Source: Mesorhizobium sp. ES1-4
GTDB lineage: Bacteria; Pseudomonadota; Alphaproteobacteria; Rhizobiales; Rhizobiaceae
DNA: 64,000 nucleotides
Assembly (NCBI RefSeq): GCF_020164745.1
Contig: NZ_JAIUGV010000003.1
Span: 248,001 to 312,000 of the forward strand
Direction of reading: 5' to 3'
The position numbers were made by a program, and so were the translations under genes. Shown piece by piece: positions 33,464 to 42,641 of the stretch. The first letter of the stretch is position 1. Each line of letters begins with the position of its first letter. The notes under the pieces were generated by a model. The model worked only from the letters and a program-made list of their open reading frames with translations, was not told where the DNA came from and ran no database searches.

Positions 33464-33741
33464 GGCAGCATGCAGAGGGAGTGACTCCAGCACCGACATG
33501 CCCGCCGCCGGGTTCTTAAATGCAATGCTCCGCTTCTTGCGCAAACTAAGCGTATTCCCGGTAATGTCCGCTTTCGGCGAATGGAGAAGTCCACGGTAAC
33601 TACTGACGTCAGGCGCAGAGCTGCCAGAGCTCCGCTTGTTGGCAAATCAGACGCTTCTGGCAGGCATCGAAAATTTCAGCCCCAAGATCTCTTGGACGGC
33701 AATGACGCTGCCTGCCGGGGGCGGCGCATGCGTCGCGCTGT

Positions 33742-34170
33742 TCAGAGCAGGTCCAGCGTGTGCTGGTCACGCTCACCTCCAAAGAACCGGTCTAGCGCCT
33801 GGTGGAAGATGGAGCCGTCAAGGTCGGCGGTTTCGCCAAATAGCGTCATTGATGAGCGGAACTTCAAATCGTCTGGAGAGCCGAAGATCTCGTGTGCTGA
33901 GCGGCCGCTTACACTGAGAGCCGCCGCTGTCGCATGACGCAGGCGTTGGCCAAGGACGGCATCCGCGAGGTACGCCCGCGCCTCATCCTGGGAGGAGATA
34001 CCATAGAGCTGGGCGGTCGGCGAGTGCCCAAGTCCGCGCAGCTGCGGGAAAACGAACCACATCCAGTGGGAACGCTTGTGGCCAGCGCGCAGCTCTGCCA
34101 CCGCTGCTTCGAAAACCGGGTCCTGTGCGGTACGAAAGCGGGCCAGGTCGAATGGGTCGTCAGCCGCCAT
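33742..34170 (-). CDS. DUF1810 family protein
   Basis: 142 residues from the ATG at 34170. It shows the DUF1810 pattern DPFDLARFRTAQDPVFEAA, the aromatic core KRSHWMWFVFPQLRGLG, and SPDDLKFRSSMTLF near the end. The family is widespread and of unknown biochemical role. It has no obvious operon partner: the LysR gene lies upstream on the same strand, 213 bases away. Confidence 0.85.
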   Translation of the reverse strand: MAADDPFDLARFRTAQDPVFEAAVAELRAGHKRSHWMWFVFPQLRGLGHSPTAQLYGISSQDEARAYLADAVLGQRLRHATAAALSVSGRSAHEIFGSPDDLKFRSSMTLFGETADLDGSIFHQALDRFFGGERDQHTLDLL

Positions 34171-34383
34171 GCTTACGCCTCGGCAAGAACGATCCAGGCC
34201 TGGGCGTGATCGCTCGCCTTCTCCCAACGTCGGCCTCCCCGCGCTTGGCGTGTCCGCCAAGGCGTCCGAATTCCCGCAAGTAGCTCATCGGTCGCTCCAC
34301 CTCGATATGCTGATGACAGTCTCCAGGGCAGGACAGCCGGACAGCGTGCCGCCGGATGGTAAATGCGACATCTTCCTTCGATC

Positions 34384-35274
34384 CTATGGCATATCCAATA
34401 AATTCAGAAAGGCTCGCGCAGCTCGATCTGGGGGTCGCTGATCGTCGCCTTCGACTGTCTGATAGGCTACCACGAGTTCCCAGCAAATCTCCGGGCCGGC
34501 GAGACAAGCAATTCCCAGCGAGGCGCGGCGAGCTTCCGCGACAGCTTCGGGCAGAAGAGCCACGCCCATGCCTCGCCTTACCAACTCAACGAGCGTTTCA
34601 AGATCGCTGACCTCGAAGGCAATGTGTCGGCCAATGCCGGCGCCGAAGAATGCCTGGTCAACCAGCCTTCGTGTCCCCCAAGCCGGTTCGAAGTCGACAA
34701 AGGGCTCATCTTTCAGAGCGGCCAAAGAGACCCCTTGCGCCCCCGCGAGGGGGTGCGCTGCAGCACATGCAAGGACGAGGGGCTCGCAGGCAATCATATC
34801 AGTCTTGATGTCGGCTGGTGACTCGCTGAGCGGGAAAAACGCCAGATCGAGACGACCGTTTCTGATTCTTTCGATGAGTTCCGAAGAGCTGCCTTGACGC
34901 AGTTTGACCTCAACGCCGGGATGCAAGGTGTGGAATTTTTCAATGAGCGAGGGCAGATCGAGAAACGCCGGAAGACTTTGGACGGTGCCGATGCTCAATG
35001 TTCCTCGTTCGAGATTGCGGACAGCTGCCACCGCCTCGCGCGCATCCCGGATGGAATCCAGCGCACTCCTCGCCTTGGCAAGCAACGTCCGTCCAGCGTC
35101 AGTCAGCCTGACTTGACGCGTGCTGCGGACAAACAACTTTGCGTCGAGTTCTTCCTCGAGCAACCGGATCGAATTTGAAAGGGCCGACTGCACGATGTTC
35201 ACGCGCTGCGCCGCTCGAGTGAAGTGCTTTTCCTCGGCCACGGCGACGAAATGCTGCAACTGCCGAATTTCCAA
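34384..35274 (-). CDS. LysR-family transcriptional regulator
   Basis: 296 residues with an N-terminal winged HTH (about 1-60, including FTRAAQRVNIVQSALSNSIR) and a periplasmic-binding-like effector domain. The start is a TTG at 35274 with AGAGGCG upstream; this gives the canonical opening MEIRQLQHFVAVAEE. It is divergent from the MEDS-LuxR gene, and the 168-base gap contains an ACTCAA...TTGAGT inverted repeat (35295-35333). LysR regulators often control the divergent neighbour. The effector is unknown. Confidence 0.88.
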   Translation of the reverse strand: MEIRQLQHFVAVAEEKHFTRAAQRVNIVQSALSNSIRLLEEELDAKLFVRSTRQVRLTDAGRTLLAKARSALDSIRDAREAVAAVRNLERGTLSIGTVQSLPAFLDLPSLIEKFHTLHPGVEVKLRQGSSSELIERIRNGRLDLAFFPLSESPADIKTDMIACEPLVLACAAAHPLAGAQGVSLAALKDEPFVDFEPAWGTRRLVDQAFFGAGIGRHIAFEVSDLETLVELVRRGMGVALLPEAVAEARRASLGIACLAGPEICWELVVAYQTVEGDDQRPPDRAARAFLNLLDMP

Positions 35275-35442
35275 AGAAGCGCCTCTATTAATCTACTCAA
35301 CCGCTTAGTGGCATCGATATAATCTATTTGAGTGATAGGCAAGGCGTACCCATCTTGGGTTCTCGCATCGCCACCAGCGCCTCATGCTTCCCCCCATCTG
35401 CTGCTATGGAGTTGCAAAGCCTTTACCGCAGGTGATTTTCCG

Positions 35443-36333
35443 ATGACGCAGAGGCACTCCCTTTCTTCAGAATGGCATAGCGGCGAAGAGGCGGGCTCGC
35501 AGCGCAAGTCAGGGATAAGCGTTCTGGGCGAGACTTCCTGGGGCATGCACATGTGCGTTTTCTACGAAACCGCGCAAGACCTGTTGGATGCCAACATCCC
35601 GTACTTTCAAGCGGGCTTGGAGAACAACGAGTTCTGCCTATGGGCGATCTCCGATCCGATCACTGCAGAAGGCGCCGCAGACGCGTTGCGAGCATCGATT
35701 CCCGATATCGACAAGCGCTTGTCCGCCGGTCAGATCGAAGTAGTTCGGGCTGCCGAATGGTACACGCCCAAAGGTGAGTTTGAGCTGAAACGGATTATCG
35801 GAAGCTGGAACGAAAGGCTCCGGAAGGCATTGGCGAAAGGCTATGACGGAATACGGATCAGCGGGAACGCATTCTGGCTCGGCACCGACCATTGGGAGAA
35901 GTTTTGCGAATACGAGCGTGACCTGGACCGGTCGGTAGCCGGCCAAAAAATGCTCGTCTTGTGCACTTACTCCATGGCAGCAAGCGGGATCGTGGACCTT
36001 CTCGAGGTTGCGCGCGCCCATCAAGGCACGATCATCAGGCAAAACAATGATTGGGAGTTTCTTGAGCCCCCTGAACTCAGGCAATCAAAGCAGCAGGGCG
36101 GGAAGCCCAACGGGGCGCCGGATACTCTGCCGAATCCCTTTCCGGGCCATGATGCGCTGACGGCAAGAGAACGGATCGTGTTGGCCCAGATCGCCAAAGG
36201 GCACTCAAGCAAGGAGATCGCCCGCGCCCTGAACATCGCCCCCCGAACCGTCGAGTTTCACCGCGAAAATCTAATTAGGAAGACCGGGGCTAGGAGCACC
36301 GTCGACCTCCTGCGTATCGTCCTGAGCGATTAG
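35443..36333 (+). CDS. MEDS-domain sensor with LuxR-type HTH
   Basis: 296 residues. The N-terminal part (about 30-190), with GMHMCVFYETAQDLLDAN, YFQAGLENNEFCLWAISDP and YDGIRISGNAFWL, matches the MEDS sensory domain first described from DcmR-type regulators of methylotrophs and archaea. The C-terminal LuxR/GerE HTH (about 228-290) has LTARERIVLAQIAKGHSSKE and IAPRTVEFHRENLIRKTG. I chose the ATG at 35443, with CAGGTGA upstream. A longer open frame begins at 35332 without family support. It is a one-component regulator; the ligand is unknown. Confidence 0.88.
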   Translation: MTQRHSLSSEWHSGEEAGSQRKSGISVLGETSWGMHMCVFYETAQDLLDANIPYFQAGLENNEFCLWAISDPITAEGAADALRASIPDIDKRLSAGQIEVVRAAEWYTPKGEFELKRIIGSWNERLRKALAKGYDGIRISGNAFWLGTDHWEKFCEYERDLDRSVAGQKMLVLCTYSMAASGIVDLLEVARAHQGTIIRQNNDWEFLEPPELRQSKQQGGKPNGAPDTLPNPFPGHDALTARERIVLAQIAKGHSSKEIARALNIAPRTVEFHRENLIRKTGARSTVDLLRIVLSD

Positions 36334-36560
36334 CGAACGAACACAAGAAGGTTCATCCCCGATATAGCTTCGGAAACTCCGCGAGCCTGCCAGCGAGTAC
36401 TCATTTTCCGCGCAGCAGACTGGGGTCGATACGCTGGCGTGAAGATCGGCCCGAATGGTTTTCTGGCCCATCCATCCTGTGATTCCTCCCAGTAGAAAGT
36501 GTGACGCCGGCTGATAGTTTCTGGCTCGATTTCTGGACCCACACGTCTCGCAGGTGAGCC

Positions 36561-38303
36561 ATGCCACCAAAATTCAAGGCCGGTTTCGGCGCGCTAGTCA
36601 CCTCGACACCGAATGAACGCTCCGACTGGCTTCGCGACCACTTACCGGAAACGATCACGAATCGGCTACCTGATCTCTCACGAGACGGCGTGGCCGTTAG
36701 TGACCTGCGCGACAAGGATTGCCCGCTAGTTTACGTCAACCGCGCTTTCCAAGAGATTACAGGATACGTCACCAATGAGCTAGTCGGGAAAAACTGCCGC
36801 TTTTTGCAAGGTAGCGACCGGCTCCAGCCTGAAATACATGCTGTTAGCGAGGCAATTGCGAGGCGGACGAGCATATCCGTCACTTTGAGGAATTATCGCA
36901 AAGATGGCAGTCTGTTCTGGAATGATTTCCGACTTGTGCCGGTAAGTGCAGACGGGCAAGAGGCAACGCATTACATCGGGTTGATCCGCAACGTGACGGC
37001 GGGAAAAAATGCCGCAGAGCAGATCGAGCATAGTGCACGTTCGGACCTTCTGACAGGCGCCCTCAATCGGTATGCCTTCATAGAGGAAATTGGAAATCTC
37101 CTGATTGGCCGGCAGGAGCAGATCCTGATTTCCAAGATCGACATGGCAGGTTTCCATGACATCAACGAAGGTTACGGCTACGACATCGGCGATCAGGTCC
37201 TGAAACAGATTGCACAGCGGCTCGCCAGAGCGGGCATTGCCGTAGTCTCACGTACCGGCTCAGACGAATTTGGCGTTGCGCATCCGCTAACGCCAGGCCA
37301 AAGTGCCCAGGCTGTCAACGCGACAATCCGATCGGTCCTGTCACAGAGCTTCGTCGTTGCCGGAGCCACGATCAACATGCGGTTCGCCATGGGCTATGTC
37401 GTCGGTTCCCCAATGGCCGACGCGATGACTCTGGTCCGCCAAGCCGGCGTCGCCTTGCGTAGATCAAAGTCATCGGCCTTCCTTGAGGTTCGTGAATTCA
37501 AACCCGAGGATGAGCGGCAAGCGCGTAATCGACTACGCCTGACCCGCGAAATGCAGCAGGCACTGGCCAATGACGAGTTCGGCTTCTATTATCAGCCGCA
37601 GGTCGAGCTGAACGCGGGAACTCTGGTCGGTGCAGAGGCTTTGCTGCGCTGGCATCACGGCCTGTTTGGAACCCAGCAGCCCGGAAAATTCATCGAGCAC
37701 GCCGAAGACACCGGTCTGATACTTGACATCGGGTCCCGCGGTTTGCGGGCGATCGTCGACTATGCGCAATTGACAAACGACCGCCGGGCGACCGCGCTCA
37801 AGTTTTCGATGAATGTCTCGGCCGTCGAATTCAAGCTTCGCGACATGCCGCAATTGGTTCACGAGGTGGTGTCCGAGCGCGGGGTCAATCCCGCGTGGAT
37901 CACCCTTGAGCTCACCGAGAGCTTGATGGTCGAAAGCTCGGGAGAAATGCTGTCGATAATGAGGGATCTTCGTCAGCTTGGGGTTGGCCTCTCAATTGAT
38001 GACTTTGGGACGGGCTACGCGAACCTGCGCTATCTCGAAGAGCTTCCTATTACGGAGATCAAGATCGATCGCACCTTCGTCACAGGCCTTCAAGAAAGCC
38101 GCTCCAAGCAGATCATTGTCGAATCGATCATCAGGATCTCGAACGAACTCGGATTTCGTGTTGTGGCGGAGGGAATCGAAACGGACGAGGATTGCGCACG
38201 TCTGCGGGACATGAATTGTCCCTTCGGACAGGGATTTTTCTTTGGCAAGGCCGTGGACGCCGCGACCTTTACCTCACTCTCGAGTAGGGTTGGAGAAGGT
38301 TAA
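36561..38303 (+). CDS. LOV-GGDEF-EAL blue-light photoreceptor, c-di-GMP enzyme
   Basis: 580 residues. The LOV domain (about 35-148) has Cys79 in GKNCRFLQG, the residue that bonds flavin on blue-light exposure, plus the typical NYRKDGSLFWN. The GGDEF domain (about 160-315) has DLLTGALNR but reads GSDEF (233-237) instead of GGDEF, so cyclase activity is uncertain. The EAL domain (about 325-570) keeps AEALLRW, the ELTES Glu, DDFGTGYANL and KIDRTFV, so phosphodiesterase activity is likely. It probably changes cyclic-di-GMP in response to light. The start has CAGGTGAG upstream. Confidence 0.92.
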   Translation: MPPKFKAGFGALVTSTPNERSDWLRDHLPETITNRLPDLSRDGVAVSDLRDKDCPLVYVNRAFQEITGYVTNELVGKNCRFLQGSDRLQPEIHAVSEAIARRTSISVTLRNYRKDGSLFWNDFRLVPVSADGQEATHYIGLIRNVTAGKNAAEQIEHSARSDLLTGALNRYAFIEEIGNLLIGRQEQILISKIDMAGFHDINEGYGYDIGDQVLKQIAQRLARAGIAVVSRTGSDEFGVAHPLTPGQSAQAVNATIRSVLSQSFVVAGATINMRFAMGYVVGSPMADAMTLVRQAGVALRRSKSSAFLEVREFKPEDERQARNRLRLTREMQQALANDEFGFYYQPQVELNAGTLVGAEALLRWHHGLFGTQQPGKFIEHAEDTGLILDIGSRGLRAIVDYAQLTNDRRATALKFSMNVSAVEFKLRDMPQLVHEVVSERGVNPAWITLELTESLMVESSGEMLSIMRDLRQLGVGLSIDDFGTGYANLRYLEELPITEIKIDRTFVTGLQESRSKQIIVESIIRISNELGFRVVAEGIETDEDCARLRDMNCPFGQGFFFGKAVDAATFTSLSSRVGEG

Positions 38304-38628
38304 GATCGTGGCGCTCCGAGCGCACCCCAGCCACGGCGTCGAGGTGGGAAGAGATCAAGATCGCCCGTTCAGAGCTTGTTTCCGGCGCAGAGCGACGTCG
38401 AGTCGAGCGTGAGACGATGTCAGATCTTGGGATGGAGGTCTCGGTTTCGCAACGTCCGAATAGAGGCGCATTGCCGTCGAAGCTCGATGACTCGGTGAAA
38501 GGCGGCTTGCGCGGCGTCGCAGCCCGAAACCCGGGAGCCCGTTTCCCACCCCCCAGCCCGAACTCGCAGCACAACAATACCGTCGCGCGAAGAGGTCATC
38601 CGCCGTACACGAATGCCCCCCTACGGCG

Positions 38629-38820
38629 TCAGATTTCAGTTCGTTCTCCCAAGAGCAAAGCGTCTTCGATATCGACGCCCAAATACCGCACTGTATTCTC
38701 GATCTTGGTATGCCCGAGCAGGATCTGAATCGCGTGCAGGTTGCCCGTCGCCTTGCAGATCATTGGAGCCTTTGTTCTGCGCAGAGAATGCGTGCCATAA
38801 TCCGATGCTCGAAGCCCAAT
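38629..38820 (-). pseudogene. Tyrosine recombinase (integrase) C-terminal remnant
   Basis: The minus strand reads GTHSLRRTKAPMICKATGN and then IQILLGHTKIENTVRYLGV before a TGA at 38629. This holds the box II HxLR and the LGH...Y nucleophile segment of tyrosine recombinases. No start codon or N-terminal domain is found upstream: the DUF1127 gene begins within 25 bases. It is a truncated integrase, the only trace of mobility machinery in the window. Confidence 0.85.
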
Positions 38821-38842
38821 GGCAGTGTATTATGGATGCAAA

Positions 38843-39100
38843 TCATGCCTGCCAGAACGGCTTTTGCAGTTCCGCCTCGACGCCAGCCAGGGTGAGACCG
38901 ACGTCGTCGATCCGCTGAGGCCCATGTTCCGCCAGTCGCTTCAGCTCCTTGCGATAGTACATGCGCTCGCGCCAGACCGCGACAAGGCCGCGCAGGGCGA
39001 TGAGTCTCGCCCAGACCGATGCCGGTCCAATCGTCCACGTCGGCTGTTCGCTGCAGAAAGATTGGTAGAATCTTGAGGTAAGAGAAAGCTGCGTGCTCAT
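38843..39100 (-). CDS. DUF1127 domain-containing small protein
   Basis: 85 residues. The C-terminal half, RKELKRLAEHGPQRIDDVGL through AELQKPFW, is a typical DUF1127 (YjiS-like) domain, an Arg-rich helix found in small alphaproteobacterial proteins, some of them tied to RNA turnover and phosphate or nitrogen metabolism. It is divergent from the winged-helix/TPR regulator gene with 123 bases between. It may be controlled by that regulator (inference). Confidence 0.8.
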   Translation of the reverse strand: MSTQLSLTSRFYQSFCSEQPTWTIGPASVWARLIALRGLVAVWRERMYYRKELKRLAEHGPQRIDDVGLTLAGVEAELQKPFWQA

Positions 39101-39180
39101 TTGGCTCGTCCTTTTCTTGGTGCTGCTAAAATCGATGACGCTACTTTGGCGGATGAGCGGACCTGCGTACTAAAGCGCGG

Positions 39181-39208
39181 CCGAAACTGTTCCGAAAAAT
39201 TCCGAAAC
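39181..39208. promoter_or_regulatory. Three phased CCGAAA direct repeats before an OmpR-type regulator gene
   Basis: CCGAAA occurs at 39181, 39192 and 39202, spaced 11 and 10 bases, so all copies face the same side of the helix. The last ends about 16 bases before the ATG at 39224. Phased direct repeats are the usual binding site of OmpR/PhoB-type winged helices, which is the DNA-binding fold of the protein encoded just downstream. Autoregulation is a reasonable inference. Confidence 0.45.
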
Positions 39209-39223
39209 GTCTAATATGGCTGG

Positions 39224-40723
39224 ATGCAACGGGTTCACCTCGCCTTTGGTCCGTTCGTGCTCGACCCTGAGAAGGGGACGCTCCTGCGGCAAGAGCTACC
39301 GATCTCCATCGGGCATCGCGGCATCACGCTGCTCGCCACGCTTGCAGCGCGGCCCGGCGACATCTTGACCAAGGCCGAGCTGATGGAAGCTGCCTGGCCG
39401 GACCTGGCGGTCGAGGAAAGCAATCTCACCGTCCAGATTGCGACGCTGAGGAAGGCACTCGGCCCTACCGACCAAGGTGGCGACTGGATCGCCACCGTGC
39501 CTCGCGTCGGCTACCGCTTCACCGCGCCTGTCGAGCGCGTGGAAGGTTCAGTGCAGCGAGCGATCGCGCCGTCCGGCAAACCCACCATTGCCGTGCTGCC
39601 CTTCGCCAATTTGAGCGGCGATCAGGACCAACAATATCTGAGCGACGGCATCACCGAAGATATCATTACCGAACTGGCGCGATACCGGTCGCTCGTGGTG
39701 ATCGCGCGCAATTCATCTTTTCAGTTTCGTGGGCCAGCGCCGGATTCCGCGGAAGTCCACCGGCAACTCGGCGCGCGCTACCTCGTCGAGGGCAGCGTGC
39801 GACGGCTCGGGGACCGCATCCGGATCACAGCGCAACTGATCGACGGCGCCAGCGGCTTCCATTTGTGGGCTCAACGCTACGACAGGGCGCTTGAGGACAT
39901 CTTTTCGGTTCAGGAGGAGGTGGCGGCCCTCGTGGCTTCAACCGTCCAAGGCGCTGCCGAGGCAGATGCGACTAGCCGCTCGCGGCGAACCCCGCCGGCC
40001 GATTGGGCCGCCTACGACTACTACTTGCAGGGTCGCGCGCACTACCATCAGTATGAAATGGACAAGGGCGAATCCATGTTCGCCCGGAGCGCCGAACTCG
40101 ATCCGGCTTTTGCTCAAGGTCATGCCTATCTGGCGCAGTGCCTGGTTGCGCGATTCTGGTACGACCGCGATCCTCGTACGCTGCAAAGTGCCTTGCAGTC
40201 TGCGCGCACGGCGCTCCTGCTCGACCGGAATGACGGCATCTGCAACCAGAGCATGGGTCTCGTGCTCGTACATATGCGCCTGCACGGTGATGCCGGACTG
40301 CATTTCCAGCAGGCCCGTACGCTCAATCCGCACGACGTCAACATTGCCGGAGACTATGCAAGCTGGCTCAACTACGGCGGCCAACCTCAGCAGTCCTTGG
40401 CGGTCCTCGAAAGGGCCATACTGCTCGACCCGTTGCCCCCGGTCTGGTTCTGGGAGGTGAAGGGCAGCGCGCTCTTCCTGCTCGGCCGATATGCCGAGGC
40501 CATCGACGTTTATCGGAAGGCCGGCGACCAGTTCTTCATCCATGCCTTTCTTGCGGCGGCCTACGCACATCTGGGCGAGATGGAAAACGCGCATGTCGCG
40601 GTCAAGGCTACACTGAGCCGGCAACCGGACCTCTCGCTTGGCTACCTTGCCTACCTTCCCTTCGCAGACCCGGCATCCTTCGAGCTCTTCCTCTCCGGCT
40701 TCAGAAAGGCCGGCTTTTTATAG
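39224..40723 (+). CDS. Winged-helix regulator with TolB-like and TPR domains
   Basis: 499 residues. An OmpR/PhoB-type trans_reg_C domain lies at about 5-100 (DILTKAELMEAAWPDLAVEE and IATVPRVGYRF). It is followed by a TolB/FlgO-like region (about 120-240, TIAVLPFANLSGDQDQQYLS), then TPR-like helices to the C-terminus (ARTALLLDRNDGICNQ, AVLERAILLDPL). No receiver domain is present. This layout is common in rhizobia as CadC-like or adenylate-cyclase-related regulators, but here there is no membrane span and no cyclase domain. The signal is unknown. Confidence 0.87.
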   Translation: MQRVHLAFGPFVLDPEKGTLLRQELPISIGHRGITLLATLAARPGDILTKAELMEAAWPDLAVEESNLTVQIATLRKALGPTDQGGDWIATVPRVGYRFTAPVERVEGSVQRAIAPSGKPTIAVLPFANLSGDQDQQYLSDGITEDIITELARYRSLVVIARNSSFQFRGPAPDSAEVHRQLGARYLVEGSVRRLGDRIRITAQLIDGASGFHLWAQRYDRALEDIFSVQEEVAALVASTVQGAAEADATSRSRRTPPADWAAYDYYLQGRAHYHQYEMDKGESMFARSAELDPAFAQGHAYLAQCLVARFWYDRDPRTLQSALQSARTALLLDRNDGICNQSMGLVLVHMRLHGDAGLHFQQARTLNPHDVNIAGDYASWLNYGGQPQQSLAVLERAILLDPLPPVWFWEVKGSALFLLGRYAEAIDVYRKAGDQFFIHAFLAAAYAHLGEMENAHVAVKATLSRQPDLSLGYLAYLPFADPASFELFLSGFRKAGFL

Positions 40724-40743
40724 GATCCAGTCGGTCCGAGAAC

Positions 40744-40803
40744 TCATCGCTGCATTTCGGTGCATGTGAGCAGTAGGAAGACGACGGCGATGATCATCGC
40801 CAT
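40744..40803 (-). CDS. Possible 19-residue hydrophobic small protein
   Basis: The minus strand has GGGAGG five bases before an ATG at 40803, then codons for MAMIIAVVFLLLTCTEMQR and a TGA. The peptide is one hydrophobic helix with an LLTC sequence reminiscent of a lipobox. The good ribosome site and hydrophobic content make translation plausible. It is tail-to-tail with the TPR regulator gene. Nothing else supports it, and it could be chance. Confidence 0.3.
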   Translation of the reverse strand: MAMIIAVVFLLLTCTEMQR

Positions 40804-41474
40804 AACAACCTCCCATACTGTAGGAACCTGACATCGGGGTCATTGCTGGATCAGGCCCATCGTCGAGCATGCGCTCATGTTAGTTCGGCGGACCGTCCGC
40901 TTTCGAGCGAAGGTAATGTTTGCCTCCGAGATGAGGGCGCGTTGCGGTCCGGTGGCTTGGTTCGCGGAAGCCGACGATCGGCTCTGGAGCGAACTAGCCA
41001 GAAGCCGCCATTCCGCTTTCGACCCGACGCGAGTCTGTCGCCCGGTAGCGTATATTGCGTTGAACTGCGGCGCAGGAGCTAGTGGCAGCTACGAGATGGG
41101 TGATTAACCAGGAGGTCTCTCCAGAATAGCTGGTGCAACAACCAAACCAGCGCTGATCTCACCGAACGGGAAGGCCGCAATCGGCGGACAGACCCATCTT
41201 GATGGTCACAATCTTAATTAGCGTATCCTTACGTTTGCCCTCGCCACGAACGCACATAAGGCGTACGTTTGCGGATCGCTGGCTGGGACCTGATAGAGCC
41301 TGCGACTGAGAGCGGGAGAATCCGCCTAAGAGACGGCGCGCTTCTAACTCGCCAGATTCCGAGCGCTCTCAAGATTTGCCCGCCTCGGCCGGCCTCTCCC
41401 TTGTACGATTCCGGCCGCTGTCACTTTTATGCCTGGAGGAGAAAACAGCTTTTCACACTGGAGGAGGAACCATT
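40804..41474. other. Intergenic region, no recognised gene
   Basis: About 670 bases between the small ORF and the sulfite-oxidase-like gene. Short open frames exist but none shows a family pattern. The last 100 bases become purine-rich and hold the GGAGGAGGAACC ribosome site of the next gene; its promoter is presumably within this stretch. Confidence 0.4.
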
Positions 41475-42641
41475 ATGCATCATCTTGCACGCCGCGAATT
41501 CATCGTTCAAGGTAGCGCGGCCGTTGCCGCACTGGCGGTCTTCAATTCACAGTTTGCCCAAGCCTTTCCAAGCCGGGCGGGTGAGAGCGTGATCCCGTGG
41601 CTGGACCAGCCGCAACCCAATCCTGTTCCCGCGGTCATCCAGAGCCAGCTTGTCTGGGAGGATATGGATTCATGGGTGACGCCTAATAACAAGTTCTTCA
41701 GCATCGCTCATTTTGATCGGCCAAACATCGATGTGAATGCCTGGAAGCTGGAAATTGATGGGTTGGTGAAGAAGCCTCTGAGCCTGTCGCTCGCCGACCT
41801 CAAGGCGCGGCCGCGCCAAGAAGTGGCCTTCACGGTGGAATGTTCGGGCAATCATGGTTTTCCATTCTTTACCGGCGGCATTGGCAACGCCCGCTGGGCT
41901 GGCACGCCGCTCGCCGCCATACTTGAGGAGGCAGGGGTCAACGACAACGGCATCGAAGTTGTTTTCTGGGGCACTGACGTCGGTGACATCGCTCTCAAGG
42001 ACAATAACCGCGACGTCAAGATGCATCAGAATTTCGCCCGCAGCATGTCGCTCGCCGACGCGATGAGCCCCAACAACATCCTCTGCTACGAGATGAATGG
42101 GGCCGCGCTGCCGCCACCCAACGGATCCCCGGTGCGACTCATCGCCCCCGGATGGTATGGCATCGCCAACGTCAAGTGGCTCAAGCGCATTGAGATACGC
42201 AACACGCGCTTCATGAGCCAATTGATGGCACGAGACTACGTCACCATCCGCGAGGAAGAGCACAATGGCGAGACGGTGTGGGCCGAGACCTCGGTCGGCC
42301 GTGCATTGCTGAAGTCGGCGCCTGCCAGAGTGACGCGTAGCGATGCCGGATACCGGATCAGCGGTGCAGCCTGGGGGGCCCCAATCGCCAAGGTCGAAGT
42401 GAAGGTTGATAACGGCCCATGGCTTGAAGCGACGATAGACCATGGTGAAGAAGCTGAATTCGCCTGGAAGGTGTGGTACCTCGACTGGAAAGACCCAGCA
42501 AAGGGCGAGCACACGGTCACCTCGCGTGCCACTGATATGGCGGGACAAATCCAGCCTGCCATGGATGATCCATGGATTACCAGGAAACATACATACTGGG
42601 AAAGCAACGGCCAGGTCACGCGTCGGATCGGCATTGTTTGA
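41475..42641 (+). CDS. Tat-exported sulfite oxidase-family molybdopterin enzyme
   Basis: 388 residues. The start has a twin-arginine signal (RREFIVQGSAAVAALAVF, cut after about residue 30), so the protein is exported folded to the periplasm. The oxidoreductase molybdopterin domain has FTVECSGNHGFPFF with the Mo-ligand Cys123, and APGWYGIANVKWLKRIEI. The C-terminal Mo-co dimerisation domain follows (ISGAAWGAPIAKVEVKVD). SorA-type members oxidise sulfite and others act on related compounds. No cytochrome partner gene is next to it, so its electron acceptor and true substrate are open. Confidence 0.88.
   Translation: MHHLARREFIVQGSAAVAALAVFNSQFAQAFPSRAGESVIPWLDQPQPNPVPAVIQSQLVWEDMDSWVTPNNKFFSIAHFDRPNIDVNAWKLEIDGLVKKPLSLSLADLKARPRQEVAFTVECSGNHGFPFFTGGIGNARWAGTPLAAILEEAGVNDNGIEVVFWGTDVGDIALKDNNRDVKMHQNFARSMSLADAMSPNNILCYEMNGAALPPPNGSPVRLIAPGWYGIANVKWLKRIEIRNTRFMSQLMARDYVTIREEEHNGETVWAETSVGRALLKSAPARVTRSDAGYRISGAAWGAPIAKVEVKVDNGPWLEATIDHGEEAEFAWKVWYLDWKDPAKGEHTVTSRATDMAGQIQPAMDDPWITRKHTYWESNGQVTRRIGIV

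Noticed and set aside
33558..33620. Weak similarity between this gap and about 43229-43310 (CTTTCGG...GGCGCARAGCTGCCA)
   Set aside because: The match is short and gapped; it may be a dispersed repeat but is not strong enough by eye to annotate.
34200..34340. Minus-strand frame reading YLREFGRLGGHAKRGEADVG
   Set aside because: It vaguely recalls small GGKAR-repeat proteins, but it is short, lacks a good start and runs into the DUF1810 gene region.
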